Source of the DNA: Paenibacillus sp. FSL R7-0273
GTDB taxonomy: Bacteria; Bacillota; Bacilli; Paenibacillales; Paenibacillaceae
Length of the DNA stretch: 64,000 nt
Assembly (NCBI RefSeq): GCF_000758625.1
Contig: NZ_CP009283.1
Coordinates: 6,652,501 to 6,716,500 of the forward strand
Direction of reading: 5' to 3'
A program made the translations under genes and the position numbers. The notes under the pieces are model-generated. The model saw only the letters and a program-made list of their open reading frames with translations. It was not told where the DNA came from and made no database searches. This document shows positions 49,581 to 58,117 of the stretch, in pieces. How positions within the stretch are numbered: the stretch's first letter is position 1; each line of letters opens with the position of its first letter.

Positions 49581-50360
49581 ATGGATATTACCTCAATTAT
49601 CGGCCTCCTGGCCGGTCTGGCCGCGCTTATCGGCGGTTTTTTCTGGGAAGGCGGCAACCTTTCCGGACTGCTTCAGCCAAACGCCGCCCTTATTGTATTC
49701 GGAGGCACGCTCGCTGCGGTGCTGATTAGCTTTCCCGCCTCCAGACTGCGCTCTGTTCCCGCTGCGCTGCGCCTGGCTTTTGGAAGACAGCCTGATACAG
49801 ACTTGGATAAAGTCCAGGAGCTGATCTCGATGGCAGCTATTACACGGAGGGGCGGTGTACTTGCACTGGAAAAGCAGGCGGAGGAGCATCCTGACCCGTT
49901 CACGCGTGAAGGGCTGCTGCTCATCGTCGACGGTACTGATCCGGACCAGGTCCGCCAGATACTTGAGCTGGATATGGATGCCAAAGAGCTGAAGTATGAA
50001 GGCTATGCCAAAATTTTTGAAGCTGCCGGGGGATACGCCCCGACCATGGGAATTATCGGTACTGTCATGGGACTTATTCATGTCCTCAGCAATCTTTCTG
50101 ACCCGTCGGGTCTCGGTTCCTCCATTGCCGTCGCCTTTACAGCGACATTATATGGTGTAGCCAGCGCCAATCTAATCTTTTTACCCATCGCCTCCAAAAT
50201 CAAATCCCGTGCCCAGGCAGAGCTAAGCAGCATGGAGATGCTGCTGGTCGGCATACTGTCCCTGCAGAACGGGGATCCCCCGCATCTGGTCCGCAAGAAG
50301 CTGGGCTCCTTTATCGCCGATTCATCGGATATTGAGAGATCCTTCAGAGGCCTGTCATGA
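49581..50360 (+). CDS. motA: Motor stator protein MotA
   Basis: A 259-residue, four-helix stator subunit of the flagellar motor. It has DITSIIGLLAGLAALIGGFF, GGTLAAVLISFPASR, the charged cytoplasmic loop, and the conserved MGIIGTVMGLIHVL and GVASANLIFLPIASKIK in helices 3 and 4. AAGGAG precedes the ATG. It overlaps motB by 4 bp. No flagellar genes are near; the ion used (proton or sodium) is not decided by eye. Confidence 0.93.
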   Translation: MDITSIIGLLAGLAALIGGFFWEGGNLSGLLQPNAALIVFGGTLAAVLISFPASRLRSVPAALRLAFGRQPDTDLDKVQELISMAAITRRGGVLALEKQAEEHPDPFTREGLLLIVDGTDPDQVRQILELDMDAKELKYEGYAKIFEAAGGYAPTMGIIGTVMGLIHVLSNLSDPSGLGSSIAVAFTATLYGVASANLIFLPIASKIKSRAQAELSSMEMLLVGILSLQNGDPPHLVRKKLGSFIADSSDIERSFRGLS

Positions 50361-51232
50361 AGCAGAGGAACCGGCGCAGCCGCAAGGCGGACGGGCAGCA
50401 CGAGCCCCGGGACCGCTGGATGATTACCTATGCGGATCTGATTACGCTGCTGCTGATTTTTTTCGTCGTCATGTATGCGATGAGCAGTCTGGATAGCGAG
50501 AAGTACAGGATTGTAACAGGCTCCCTGTCAGAAACATTCCGGAGCGGCAACCCTGTTCTTGAAGGCGGAAGCGGTGTGCTGGATGGGGATGACGGGATTC
50601 AGGACCCGCCTGCTGCCGGAGGAAGCAACACAGACGGAACCGGTAATTCAGGGAACGGCGGGACAGAAAATTCAGGCAGCGGCTCCGGAAATACACCGGC
50701 CTCAGAAGAACAGGACGAAAGTGAGCCGCCGTCTGCGCGCGAGCTCGCTTTCCGCGAACAGGAAGCCAAGCTTAACGCCCTGATGGACGTCATAACAACG
50801 TATGTTGAGGACAATAATCTCGGCGACCAGATCTTTGTGGCGGACAAGCCGCAGGGTATTGCCATTACGCTCAGCGACCGCTTTTTGTTCGATGTCGGCC
50901 GGGCTGAGCTGAAGCCGCCCGCCTTTCCGGCACTCCGCCAGCTCTCAGGGTTATTCAGCGGCATAGGCGCATCGGTCAGCATCGAAGGCCATACAGATAA
51001 CACCCCTGTATCTGCCGGCTCACAGTACAATGATAACTGGGATCTGTCAGGGGCACGCGCGCTCTCGGTTCTGCGCTTCTTTCTGGACAGCGAGGGGCTA
51101 GATCCCGGCACCTTTCAGTATGCGGGATATGCCGACACCCGGCCCGCCTACGATAATGCTACTGCCGAGGGACGCCAGAGGAACCGCCGGGTGGAGCTGA
51201 TTGTGCTCCGGCAGCTGCAGGAAGAGGAATAA
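50357..51232 (+). CDS. motB: Motor stator protein MotB
   Basis: A 291-residue protein with one N-terminal membrane helix (WMITYADLITLLLIFFVVMY) that carries the ion-binding Asp27. An extended Gly/Ser/Asn/Thr-rich linker (about residues 70-120) follows, then a C-terminal OmpA-like peptidoglycan-binding domain (SIEGHTDNTPVS, NWDLSGARALSVLRFF, GRQRNRRVEL region). It anchors the stator to the wall. The linker is longer and more low-complexity than usual for MotB. Translationally coupled to motA (ATGA). Confidence 0.93.
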   Translation: MKQRNRRSRKADGQHEPRDRWMITYADLITLLLIFFVVMYAMSSLDSEKYRIVTGSLSETFRSGNPVLEGGSGVLDGDDGIQDPPAAGGSNTDGTGNSGNGGTENSGSGSGNTPASEEQDESEPPSARELAFREQEAKLNALMDVITTYVEDNNLGDQIFVADKPQGIAITLSDRFLFDVGRAELKPPAFPALRQLSGLFSGIGASVSIEGHTDNTPVSAGSQYNDNWDLSGARALSVLRFFLDSEGLDPGTFQYAGYADTRPAYDNATAEGRQRNRRVELIVLRQLQEEE

Positions 51233-51295
51233 CAGCACAAAAAGACAGACCCCGCACATTAGTATCGACCATGTGTGAAGACTGCCCTTTATACG

Positions 51296-51340
51296 GCGGC
51301 TGCCCGGCATCCTTAAGAAAAGGTGCCGGCAGCCGCTTTT
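51296..51340 (+). terminator. Terminator after motB
   Basis: GCGGCTGCCCGGCATCC pairs with GGTGCCGGCAGCCGC, followed by TTTTA. Strong G+C stem. Confidence 0.75.
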
Positions 51341-51356
51341 ATGTGAATATATTATA

Positions 51357-51749
51357 TTATTCCCCGACCAGTTCGCGGTAGGCAGCCGCATCCAGCAGTC
51401 CTGCTACAGCTTCGCTATATTCAGCGTCAAGCTCAAGCTCAAAAATCCAGCCGCCGCTGTATGGCTCGTCGTTAAGCAGCTCCGGGCTGGCCTCCAGTGC
51501 ATCATTGATCCGGGTCACCTTTCCCGAGACGGGTGAATATAATTCGGAAACTGTCTTTACCGACTCGATGCTGCCCACGCTGTCGCCGGCGGAAATAGCA
51601 GCTCCCACTTCAGGAAACTCCACAAATACGATATCTCCGAGCAGATGCTGGGCATGATCCGTAATTCCGACCCGTACTACGCGTCCTTCACCCTGCTGAG
51701 CCCATTCGTGCTCTTCACTGTACCGCAGGTTGTCTAACACTTCACTCAT
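51357..51749 (-). CDS. gcvH: Glycine cleavage system H protein GcvH
   Basis: A 130-residue lipoyl carrier that shuttles the aminomethyl group between GcvP, GcvT and dihydrolipoamide dehydrogenase. It has RYSEEHEWA, GITDHAQHLLGDIVFVE and the lipoylated Lys65 in IESVKTVSELYSP. ATG at 51749 is preferred because GAGGCGG precedes it; an ATG at 51764 lies in that ribosome site. It is divergent from gcvT-gcvPA-gcvPB and so not under their riboswitch. Confidence 0.97.
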   Translation of the reverse strand: MSEVLDNLRYSEEHEWAQQGEGRVVRVGITDHAQHLLGDIVFVEFPEVGAAISAGDSVGSIESVKTVSELYSPVSGKVTRINDALEASPELLNDEPYSGGWIFELELDAEYSEAVAGLLDAAAYRELVGE

Positions 51750-51873
51750 TTCAAGCCGCCTCATTTCCGAATTTGGTGTTGTAAATGTAGTTATAGACTA
51801 AAATACCAGCTTACGCAATGTCAATATAACTGACAGGAAAATTAATTTTGTCATCTTTTTGACGTTTTTTATG

Positions 51874-51902
51874 TTGACGGACGGCTGAATACCCGGTTTA
51901 AT
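51874..51902 (+). promoter_or_regulatory. Promoter of the glycine riboswitch-gcv operon
   Basis: -35 TTGACG (51874-51879), 17 nt spacer, -10 TTTAAT (51897-51902), about 85 bp before the first aptamer. Confidence 0.55.
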
Positions 51903-51985
51903 GGAGACAGCAGATTTCATGGCGCTGATAAGCGCCGCTCAGATCATGTTTGTTCAGGACAATCACATATGCTTTGCGAATGATG

Positions 51986-52195
51986 GCATAGGGAGAGACT
52001 GCCTCCCGAAGACAGCGCCGAAGGAGTAAGCCCCGGGCGGGTGAATCTCTCAGGCAAAAGGACCTTTGCCGGACGCATCTCTGGAGAGCATCAGTACCTG
52101 CTGCTACAGCACACTGATCACCAACGGGGAAACCTGCCGGATGGGTCCGTGCGGGGTAACTCTCAGGTACAAAGGACAGAGCGGAACGCTTTTTA
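51986..52195 (+). ncRNA. Tandem glycine riboswitch
   Basis: Two glycine aptamers in series. The first holds GGGAGAGACTG, CGCCGAAGGAGTAAGCCCC, GGTGAATCTCTCAGGCAAAAG and GGACCTTTGCCGGACGCATC. After a short linker the second holds the reduced core GGGGTAACTCTCAGGTACAA and AGGACAGAGCGG. The arrangement is the standard cooperative glycine sensor in front of gcv genes. The 3' end of aptamer 2 (AAAGGACAGAGCGG) also pairs into the terminator that follows, so glycine binding should favour read-through, turning the operon on. A minus-strand open frame here is not a gene. Confidence 0.95.
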
Positions 52196-52238
52196 TGCAC
52201 GTTAAGTGTGTATTTTAGCGACCGTTCTGTCCTTTTTT
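52190..52238 (+). terminator. Riboswitch-controlled terminator of the gcv operon
   Basis: GGACAGAGCGG (end of aptamer 2, about 52184-52194) can pair with CCGTTCTGTCC (about 52222-52232), followed by TTTTTTTG. The shared strand makes terminator and aptamer mutually exclusive. Confidence 0.8.
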
Positions 52239-52323
52239 TGTTGTCTATCACGGGCAGACACCGCCCGGAGAGGCACGGAACAGCCGCCTTAGGCTTGTGT
52301 AATCAGATCAGGGGAGTGAGCAC

Positions 52324-53448
52324 ATGGAAGCTTTGAAGAGAACGCCTTTTTACAGCCTTTATTCCGCTTATGCGGAGGCCAGATGCATTGATTTCGGCGG
52401 CTGGGAGCTGCCGGTTCAGTTTACAGGAATCGTCAAGGAGCATGAAGCGGTCCGCCATCAGGCCGGGCTATTCGATGTCTCGCATATGGGGGAATTCATG
52501 GTCAGCGGAAGCGGCTCGGAAGCTTTTCTGCAAAAAATGACCACCAACGATGTCAGCCGGCTGGCTGACGGTGCCGCACAATACACCCTGATGCTGTATC
52601 CGGACGGCGGAGTGGTGGATGACCTGCTCGTCTACCGCCTCGGTGAAGAACGTTATATGCTTGTTGTCAATGCCTCCAACATCGATAAGGACTTCCAGTG
52701 GCTGCAGGAGCATCTCACTGCCGAATTCTGCGGAGTCAGTCTGGTAAATGTCTCGGATAATACCCTGCTCCTGGCGCTGCAGGGTCCGCTGGCGGAAACC
52801 ATTCTCCGCAAAGTTACCTCCACTCCTGTCGCCGAGCTGAAGCCCTTCCACTTCATCGAACGTGCCGAGGTCTGCGGCGCAGAGGTGCTGCTCTCCCGCA
52901 CCGGCTACACCGGCGAAGACGGCTTCGAGCTCTATGCTCCGGCGGACACAGCCGCCGCCTTATGGAACGGCCTGCTTGCGGCCGGTGCTCCTCACGGTCT
53001 GACGCCGGCCGGTCTTGGCGCACGCGATACGCTCCGCTTCGAGGCCAAGCTACCGCTGTACGGCCAGGAGCTGTCGGCAGATATCACTCCTCTGGAAGCC
53101 GGCGTGCAATTCTTCGTCAAGCTGGATAAGGCAGACTTCATCGGCAAGGATGCGCTGGTGAAGCAGAAGGAAGCCGGGCTGCCCCGCCGTCTGGTCGGGC
53201 TTGAGATGATTGACCGCGGCATTCCGCGTTCCCATTACCCCGTCTACGCAGACGGCGTCAAAATCGGCGAGGTAACAACCGGAACCCAGTCCCCGACGCT
53301 GAAGCGCAATCTGGGGCTTGCGCTGATCGATGCAGCCTACAGTGAAATCGGCACAGAGATTTATGTGGAGATCCGCGGCAAGCAGCTTAAGGCCGCTGTG
53401 GTCAAAGCACCGTTTTATAAAAAGAGCCAAGGAGTGAAGCCGCAATGA
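52324..53448 (+). CDS. gcvT: Glycine cleavage system T protein GcvT
   Basis: A 374-residue aminomethyltransferase that moves the one-carbon unit from the H protein to tetrahydrofolate and releases ammonia. It has [63 protein letters not shown] and [11 protein letters not shown], the full family set. GGGGAG precedes the ATG. It is first in the gcvT-gcvPA-gcvPB operon under the glycine riboswitch; its stop overlaps the gcvPA start (ATGA). Confidence 0.97.
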   Translation: MEALKRTPFYSLYSAYAEARCIDFGGWELPVQFTGIVKEHEAVRHQAGLFDVSHMGEFMVSGSGSEAFLQKMTTNDVSRLADGAAQYTLMLYPDGGVVDDLLVYRLGEERYMLVVNASNIDKDFQWLQEHLTAEFCGVSLVNVSDNTLLLALQGPLAETILRKVTSTPVAELKPFHFIERAEVCGAEVLLSRTGYTGEDGFELYAPADTAAALWNGLLAAGAPHGLTPAGLGARDTLRFEAKLPLYGQELSADITPLEAGVQFFVKLDKADFIGKDALVKQKEAGLPRRLVGLEMIDRGIPRSHYPVYADGVKIGEVTTGTQSPTLKRNLGLALIDAAYSEIGTEIYVEIRGKQLKAAVVKAPFYKKSQGVKPQ

Positions 53449-54797
53449 AGCACCGCTATCTGCCTATGACTGAGCAGGACCGCCAGGAGATGATGGAGAC
53501 TGTCGGGATTCAGTCCATGGAGGAGCTGTTTATCGATATTCCGCAGTCTGTACGCTATCAGGGCACCATGCCGATGTCAGAGGCTTTGGATGAATATGCT
53601 TTGCTCCGCCATATGAAGGAACTGGCCGACCGGAATGCCAATTTTGATACTCACGCCAGCTTCCTCGGCGCCGGGATCTATGATCATCATATCCCGGTAG
53701 TCATCAACCATGTGATCTCCCGTTCAGAGTTCTATACAGCTTACACCCCGTATCAGCCGGAGATCAGCCAGGGCGAGCTGCAGGCGATTTTTGAATTTCA
53801 ATCCTATATCTGCGAGCTTACCGGGATGAAGGTGGCTAATGCCAGCATGTACGACGGCGCTACTGCCTTCGCAGAAGCGGCTGTTCTGGCAGCAGGCGCA
53901 ACCAAACGCAAAAAGCTGATTGTTTCCCGTACCGTCCATCCCGAAGCCCGCCAAGTACTGGCTACATCGGCCGGAGCCTGGGGACTGGAGGTTGTGGAAA
54001 TTGATTATAAAGACGGCGTAACCGATCAAGCCAAGCTGGCTAAAGCAATTGACGCGGATACTGCAGCTGTACTGGTTCAGTCACCGAACTTCTTCGGAGC
54101 GATCGAGGATCTCGGGGCAATCGAACCGCTGATCCATGCGGTCAAAGGATTGCTTGTAGTCAGCGCCAACCCGCTGGCACTGGGCGTTCTGGAAACGCCC
54201 GGCAAGCTCGGAGCCGACATTGTAGTTGGTGACGCACAGCCGCTGGGCATTCCGGCTTCGCTTGGTGGTCCTACCTGCGGATTCTTCGCTGTAGCCGAGC
54301 CGCTGATGCGCCGTATGCCGGGCCGTATTGTCGGCCAGACCGTTGACCGTAACGGCAAACGCGGATTCGTGCTCACACTGCAGGCCCGCGAGCAGCATAT
54401 CCGCCGTGAAAAAGCGACCTCCAACATCTGCTCCAATCAGGCGCTGCTGGCGCTGTGCGCTTCTGTCTATCTGTCCGTTATGGGTAAAGAGGGCATGCGC
54501 GAGGTCGGCGAGCTGAATATCCGCAAGAGCCATTATGCTGCAGGCAAGCTCGGAGAGCTTACAGGCGCAGCTCCTGCATTTACCGCACCGTTCTTTAATG
54601 AGTTCGTGCTGAAGCTCCCGGAGGGAAGCAGCGTCAGTGAAATTAATTCCAGGCTAGTCAAGGAAGGCTTCCTTGGCGGCTACGATCTAGGCCGTGATTA
54701 TCCGGAGCTGGCCGGACATATGCTGGTTGCCGTTACGGAGAAAAGAAGCAAGTCGGAAATCGACCAATTCGCCAAGCTATTGGAGGGCTGTTTATGA
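53445..54797 (+). CDS. gcvPA: Glycine dehydrogenase (decarboxylating) subunit 1
   Basis: A 450-residue fold-type I half of glycine decarboxylase, lacking the PLP lysine, as expected for subunit 1. It has [36 protein letters not shown] and [14 protein letters not shown]. With GcvPB it forms the two-gene decarboxylase of Bacillales and archaea in place of one long GcvP. Coupled by 4-bp overlaps on both sides. Confidence 0.97.
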   Translation: MKHRYLPMTEQDRQEMMETVGIQSMEELFIDIPQSVRYQGTMPMSEALDEYALLRHMKELADRNANFDTHASFLGAGIYDHHIPVVINHVISRSEFYTAYTPYQPEISQGELQAIFEFQSYICELTGMKVANASMYDGATAFAEAAVLAAGATKRKKLIVSRTVHPEARQVLATSAGAWGLEVVEIDYKDGVTDQAKLAKAIDADTAAVLVQSPNFFGAIEDLGAIEPLIHAVKGLLVVSANPLALGVLETPGKLGADIVVGDAQPLGIPASLGGPTCGFFAVAEPLMRRMPGRIVGQTVDRNGKRGFVLTLQAREQHIRREKATSNICSNQALLALCASVYLSVMGKEGMREVGELNIRKSHYAAGKLGELTGAAPAFTAPFFNEFVLKLPEGSSVSEINSRLVKEGFLGGYDLGRDYPELAGHMLVAVTEKRSKSEIDQFAKLLEGCL

Positions 54798-56254
54798 AAC
54801 CGGAACAAAGTCTGATTTTTGAGCTTAGCCGTCCCGGCCGCTCAGCCTATTCCCTGCCGGTGTGCGATGTTCCTGAGGAGGAGGCCATCGATTCGCTGAT
54901 TCCGGCCGGACTGCTGCGCAGTGAGCCTGTGCTTTTGCCGGAAGTGTCTGAAGTGGATGTGATCCGCCACTATACTGCCCTTTCCCGCCGTAACTTCGGT
55001 GTCGATAACGGCTTCTACCCGCTCGGCTCCTGTACGATGAAATACAATCCAAAGATTAATGAGGATGTTGCCCGCTTCCCGGGTCTGGCCAAGATTCACC
55101 CGTACCAGCCGGAGGAGAGCATTCAGGGCGCGCTTGAATTAATGCATACTCTGCAAAAAGATCTCGCCGCCCTGACCGGCATGGATGCCGTCTCCCTTCA
55201 GCCTGCCGCCGGCGCCCACGGGGAATGGACCGGCCTGATGATGATCCGCGCCTACCACGAGAGCCGCGGTGAGAAGCGTACGAAGGTCATCGTGCCGGAC
55301 TCCTCGCACGGCACTAACCCGGCCAGCGCCGCAGCTGCGGGCCTTGATACCGTAACGATCCCGTCCAACGCCAAAGGCATGGTCGATCTTGAAGCACTGA
55401 GAGCAGCAGTCGGCAGCGATACCGCTGCGCTGATGCTGACCAATCCGAGCACACTCGGCCTGTTCGAGACGCAGATTGTCGAGATTGCTGAAATCGTTCA
55501 TGAAGCCGGCGGCCTGCTCTATTACGACGGAGCGAATTCCAATGCCATCATGGGCATTACCCGTCCGGGCGACATGGGCTTCGACGTGGTACACTTAAAT
55601 CTGCACAAAACCATGAGCACCCCGCACGGCGGCGGCGGCCCGGGGGCCGGACCTGTCGGCGTGAAGTCGATCCTGATTCCTTTCCTGCCGCAGCCTTCCG
55701 TGGTACAGAATGAAGACAGCAGCTACTCGCTGAACTATGGCGGACCGGAATCCATCGGCCGGGTCAAGGCCTTTTACGGCAACTTCGGCATTCTTGTCCG
55801 TGCCTATGCCTACATCCGCACCTATGGGCCGGACGGCCTGCGCGAGGTGTCCGAAAATGCCGTGCTGAACGCCAACTATATGATGCACCGGCTGGCGCCG
55901 CATTTCGAAATTCCGTACCCGGGCGTCTGTAAGCATGAATTCGTAATGTCCGGCCGTAATCTCAAGCAATACGGGGTGCGTACGCTCGACGTAGCCAAGC
56001 GGCTGCTTGACTTCGGCTACCACCCGCCAACTGTCTACTTCCCGCTAACCGTCGAGGAGTGCATGATGATTGAGCCGACCGAGACCGAAAGCAAGGAAAC
56101 GCTCGACGGCTTCATTGATACAATGATCCAGATTGTCAAGGAAGCCCAGGAGACGCCGGAGATTGTCATCAACGCTCCGCACACGACCGAAATCAGCCGT
56201 CTGGATGAAACCCAGGCTGCGCGCAAGCCGGTCCTGAACTGCTCTTGCGGTTAA
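54794..56254 (+). CDS. gcvPB: Glycine dehydrogenase (decarboxylating) subunit 2
   Basis: A 486-residue PLP subunit carrying the catalytic Lys272 in [19 protein letters not shown]. Other landmarks are [29 protein letters not shown] and [12 protein letters not shown]. It decarboxylates glycine and loads the aminomethyl group on GcvH. Last gene of the riboswitch operon, with a strong terminator downstream. Confidence 0.97.
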   Translation: MKPEQSLIFELSRPGRSAYSLPVCDVPEEEAIDSLIPAGLLRSEPVLLPEVSEVDVIRHYTALSRRNFGVDNGFYPLGSCTMKYNPKINEDVARFPGLAKIHPYQPEESIQGALELMHTLQKDLAALTGMDAVSLQPAAGAHGEWTGLMMIRAYHESRGEKRTKVIVPDSSHGTNPASAAAAGLDTVTIPSNAKGMVDLEALRAAVGSDTAALMLTNPSTLGLFETQIVEIAEIVHEAGGLLYYDGANSNAIMGITRPGDMGFDVVHLNLHKTMSTPHGGGGPGAGPVGVKSILIPFLPQPSVVQNEDSSYSLNYGGPESIGRVKAFYGNFGILVRAYAYIRTYGPDGLREVSENAVLNANYMMHRLAPHFEIPYPGVCKHEFVMSGRNLKQYGVRTLDVAKRLLDFGYHPPTVYFPLTVEECMMIEPTETESKETLDGFIDTMIQIVKEAQETPEIVINAPHTTEISRLDETQAARKPVLNCSCG

Positions 56255-56277
56255 TTTATAAACAATGATTCACTAAT

Positions 56278-56327
56278 AAAGGCGGCTAATCCCAAAGAAC
56301 CTATGTCTTTGGCGGTTAGCCGCTTTT
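56278..56327 (+). terminator. Terminator after gcvPB
   Basis: GCGGCTAA pairs with TTAGCCGC around an inner CCAAAGA/TCTTTGG stem, followed by TTTTTC. Confidence 0.85.
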
Positions 56328-56473
56328 TCTTATATGTCTCCTTCTCGCACAAGTCAAAATAAAGGAAGATGGAACCGAAGTTATACAGCCCGATAAATCT
56401 GTATCAATTTGTTCGTGCAAATTGGCGTTTATTCAGAAACTCGTTTGAGTCAACGATCGTTCCATTAAAAAAA

Positions 56474-56539
56474 CAAACATATAATATATCATATTTGGGA
56501 TTTTTATCAAATATCTAGAATGGGATATTTGTATATAAT
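56474..56539 (+). promoter_or_regulatory. Phased half-site array and -10 box before the bacteriocin-like operon
   Basis: Four heptamers start exactly 17 bp apart with alternating orientation: CAAACAT (56474), ATATTTG (56491), CAAATAT (56508), ATATTTG (56525). The last two belong to a perfect 8-bp inverted repeat, CAAATATC/GATATTTG. A -10 TATAAT (56534-56539) starts 3 nt after the array, and no good -35 is visible, as expected for a regulated promoter. The first gene starts about 90 bp on. The region from 56330 to 56470 holds nothing else clear except the palindrome AACGATCGTT (56452-56461). Confidence 0.5.
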
Positions 56540-56629
56540 TATTGCACTGTTATGCTTACCAAGTCGGGTTAGATAAATATTAATTATATAAATATCTGAT
56601 ACCGCAACAGAACCTGAAAGGAGAATCCA

Positions 56630-57106
56630 ATGGTAAAAATAGCAGTTGGCCAAGAATTGAAGCTGGATAACGTACTTTCATTGAGAGCAAAAATCAAACA
56701 GGAAGATATACAACTGACATTAAAACAGATTGGACAATATCTAGAGAGAGTCAATATTCAAAAACAAGGTCCAATTGTTACAGCAACTTTTGGAGTAGAG
56801 CAAATATCTACGGGAAATATAGTTGATATAGAGATCTTGATTCCTACAGACAAACGTTTCCAACCTGAAGGGCCGTATACCTTCAAAGAAAAATTCCATC
56901 TTGTAAATGCTGTCTATGCAAGACATACAGGTAACCCCGCATCATTAGAAAATACATATCGGGATGCAATGTCTTTTATAACTTCCAATGACTTACAACC
57001 CATCACTGCAGGCTATAGTGTGAATGTAAATGAACTGAGTCCTTCTCAATCCCCGGAAGATTTAATTATAGATATATTTATAGGAATTAACCCTTCAATT
57101 CTCTAG
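56630..57106 (+). CDS. GyrI-like / DUF5085-like protein, first gene of the bacteriocin-like operon
   Basis: A 158-residue soluble protein. After an N-terminal helix-rich part (EDIQLTLKQIGQYLERVNIQ), the segment GPIVTATFGVEQISTG, VDIEILIPTDKRFQPEG and LQPITAGYSVNVNE has the strand-helix order of the GyrI-like small-molecule-binding fold and resembles the DUF5085 proteins found near LXG toxin loci. There is no signal peptide or membrane helix, so it should stay in the cytosol. GAAAGGAG precedes the ATG. It lies 37 bp before the first precursor gene and could sense a ligand, aid maturation or protect the producer. The family call is tentative. Confidence 0.6.
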   Translation: MVKIAVGQELKLDNVLSLRAKIKQEDIQLTLKQIGQYLERVNIQKQGPIVTATFGVEQISTGNIVDIEILIPTDKRFQPEGPYTFKEKFHLVNAVYARHTGNPASLENTYRDAMSFITSNDLQPITAGYSVNVNELSPSQSPEDLIIDIFIGINPSIL

Positions 57107-57143
57107 TCAGGGTTAACATTTCATCATGAAGGGAGGTGAAGAA

Positions 57144-57362
57144 ATGGAACTCGGAATGAACAGATTTGAACTTTTATCTTATGATGAGATGCTTGATGTT
57201 GTAGGAGGGAAAAATTGGAATGATGTTTGTTATGGAATTCTAGGTATGGTAACTGTTGTGGCGGCAGTAACTACGGCCCCCGTAACACTGCCTTTAGCAG
57301 CAATGGCAGTAGGTGGATCGATAGTATCAGGATACTTAGTAGGTACAGGATTACGGCCATAA
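57144..57362 (+). CDS. Double-glycine bacteriocin-like precursor A
   Basis: A 72-residue peptide. The leader of 22 residues (MELGMNRFELLSYDEMLDVV, then GG) is the double-glycine type cut by C39 peptidases. The mature part of 50 residues is hydrophobic: GILGMVTVVAAV, APVTLPLAAMAVGG and SGYLVGTG near the end, with one Cys (Cys28). GYLVG is a GXXXG helix-pairing motif as in two-peptide bacteriocins. ATG at 57144 is chosen because GGGAGGTG precedes it; the upstream ATG at 57126 overlaps that ribosome site. It lies 26 bp before its paralogue. Confidence 0.82.
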   Translation: MELGMNRFELLSYDEMLDVVGGKNWNDVCYGILGMVTVVAAVTTAPVTLPLAAMAVGGSIVSGYLVGTGLRP

Positions 57363-57388
57363 TTACAACTTAAAGGAGAGAATTATTA

Positions 57389-57607
57389 ATGCTTGTATAT
57401 TCTGCTGGCTTTACTGAACTGACTCATGAAAACAGTCTGGACATTAATGGCGGATCCAAAGTCAATTGGGGTAACATTGGTGCTGGAATCTTCGGGATGG
57501 TTACTATTATGTCTGCAGTAGCTGCCGCACCTGTTGCTGTGCCGGCTGCAATTGTTTATATTGCTGGTACTGTAGCTTCCGGATATCTTGTAGGCTCCTC
57601 ATTCTAA
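57389..57607 (+). CDS. Double-glycine bacteriocin-like precursor B
   Basis: A 72-residue peptide with a 22-residue leader ending SLDINGG and a 50-residue mature part, the same lengths as precursor A. It shares GIFGMVTIMSAV, AAPVAVP and the end SGYLVGSS with precursor A, so the two are paralogues, but it has no Cys and more Gly near the N-terminus (WGNIGAGIFG). Both carry GYLVG. They may act as a two-peptide pair or as two separate one-peptide bacteriocins. AAAGGAGAG precedes the ATG. Confidence 0.82.
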   Translation: MLVYSAGFTELTHENSLDINGGSKVNWGNIGAGIFGMVTIMSAVAAAPVAVPAAIVYIAGTVASGYLVGSSF

Positions 57608-57611
57608 ACCG

Positions 57612-57654
57612 TAAGAGACATTCTTCCATTATGTACGCTGAAGAATGTCTCTTA
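57612..57654 (+). promoter_or_regulatory. Perfect 15-bp hairpin between precursors and transport genes
   Basis: TAAGAGACATTCTTC pairs fully with GAAGAATGTCTCTTA across a 13-nt loop. Only a weak T-rich tail follows, so it probably lets some transcription through or protects the 3' end of the precursor mRNA, giving more precursor than exporter. Confidence 0.7.
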
Positions 57655-57694
57655 TATTCATATTTCATATAAAGAAAGGCGGCAGAGAATTACG

Positions 57695-58060
57695 TTGAAG
57701 CAAAAATTCGAGAGACTAATTCCTTTCATAATTAAAACGGATATTTTTTTAGGCATCCTCATTTTGATTCTCACCTTTATGGGGAAGTCCGAAATTCTAA
57801 ATCCTCAATGGTTTGCAGTTAATTTTTTCATTTTTATAGGCGGTCTTTATATTTATTCAAAGACCAAAAACAAAATTTTCTATTGTGTATTTATTTACGC
57901 TCTAATTTTTTCTTTAACAATTTTAATTGATATGATTTTCCCTGGAGGGATTATCTCTGATAACAATACTGCAGGAGATCATACCATGAGTGTTGTGTTT
58001 ATTGTACTTGGGATTGGAGGCTTTTTTGCTACTTATTATTACCAAAATAAGAAAAAATAA
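57695..58060 (+). CDS. Small four-helix membrane protein, candidate immunity protein
   Basis: A 121-residue protein with four membrane helices (IFLGILILILTFMG; FAVNFFIFIGGLYIY; FYCVFIYALIFSLTILIDMIF; SVVFIVLGIGGFFATYYY) and a basic C-terminus. Its position right after the precursors and its size are typical of bacteriocin immunity proteins, but it could also be a transport accessory. The start is TTG with AAAGGCGG further upstream than usual (about 12 nt). No family recognised. Confidence 0.62.
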   Translation: MKQKFERLIPFIIKTDIFLGILILILTFMGKSEILNPQWFAVNFFIFIGGLYIYSKTKNKIFYCVFIYALIFSLTILIDMIFPGGIISDNNTAGDHTMSVVFIVLGIGGFFATYYYQNKKK

Positions 58061-58117
58061 CTTGAGTTAATTTCATTCAAAAAGTCAATCAATAAAGCAA
58101 ATTAGGTGGGATTCATC

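Noticed and set aside
51765..51860. TTGACA upstream of gcvH as a promoter -35
   Set aside because: No -10 stands at an acceptable distance; the nearest candidates are 13 or 23 nt away.
51898..52251. 117-codon minus-strand frame
   Set aside because: It overlaps the tandem glycine riboswitch; the RNA motif explains the sequence conservation.
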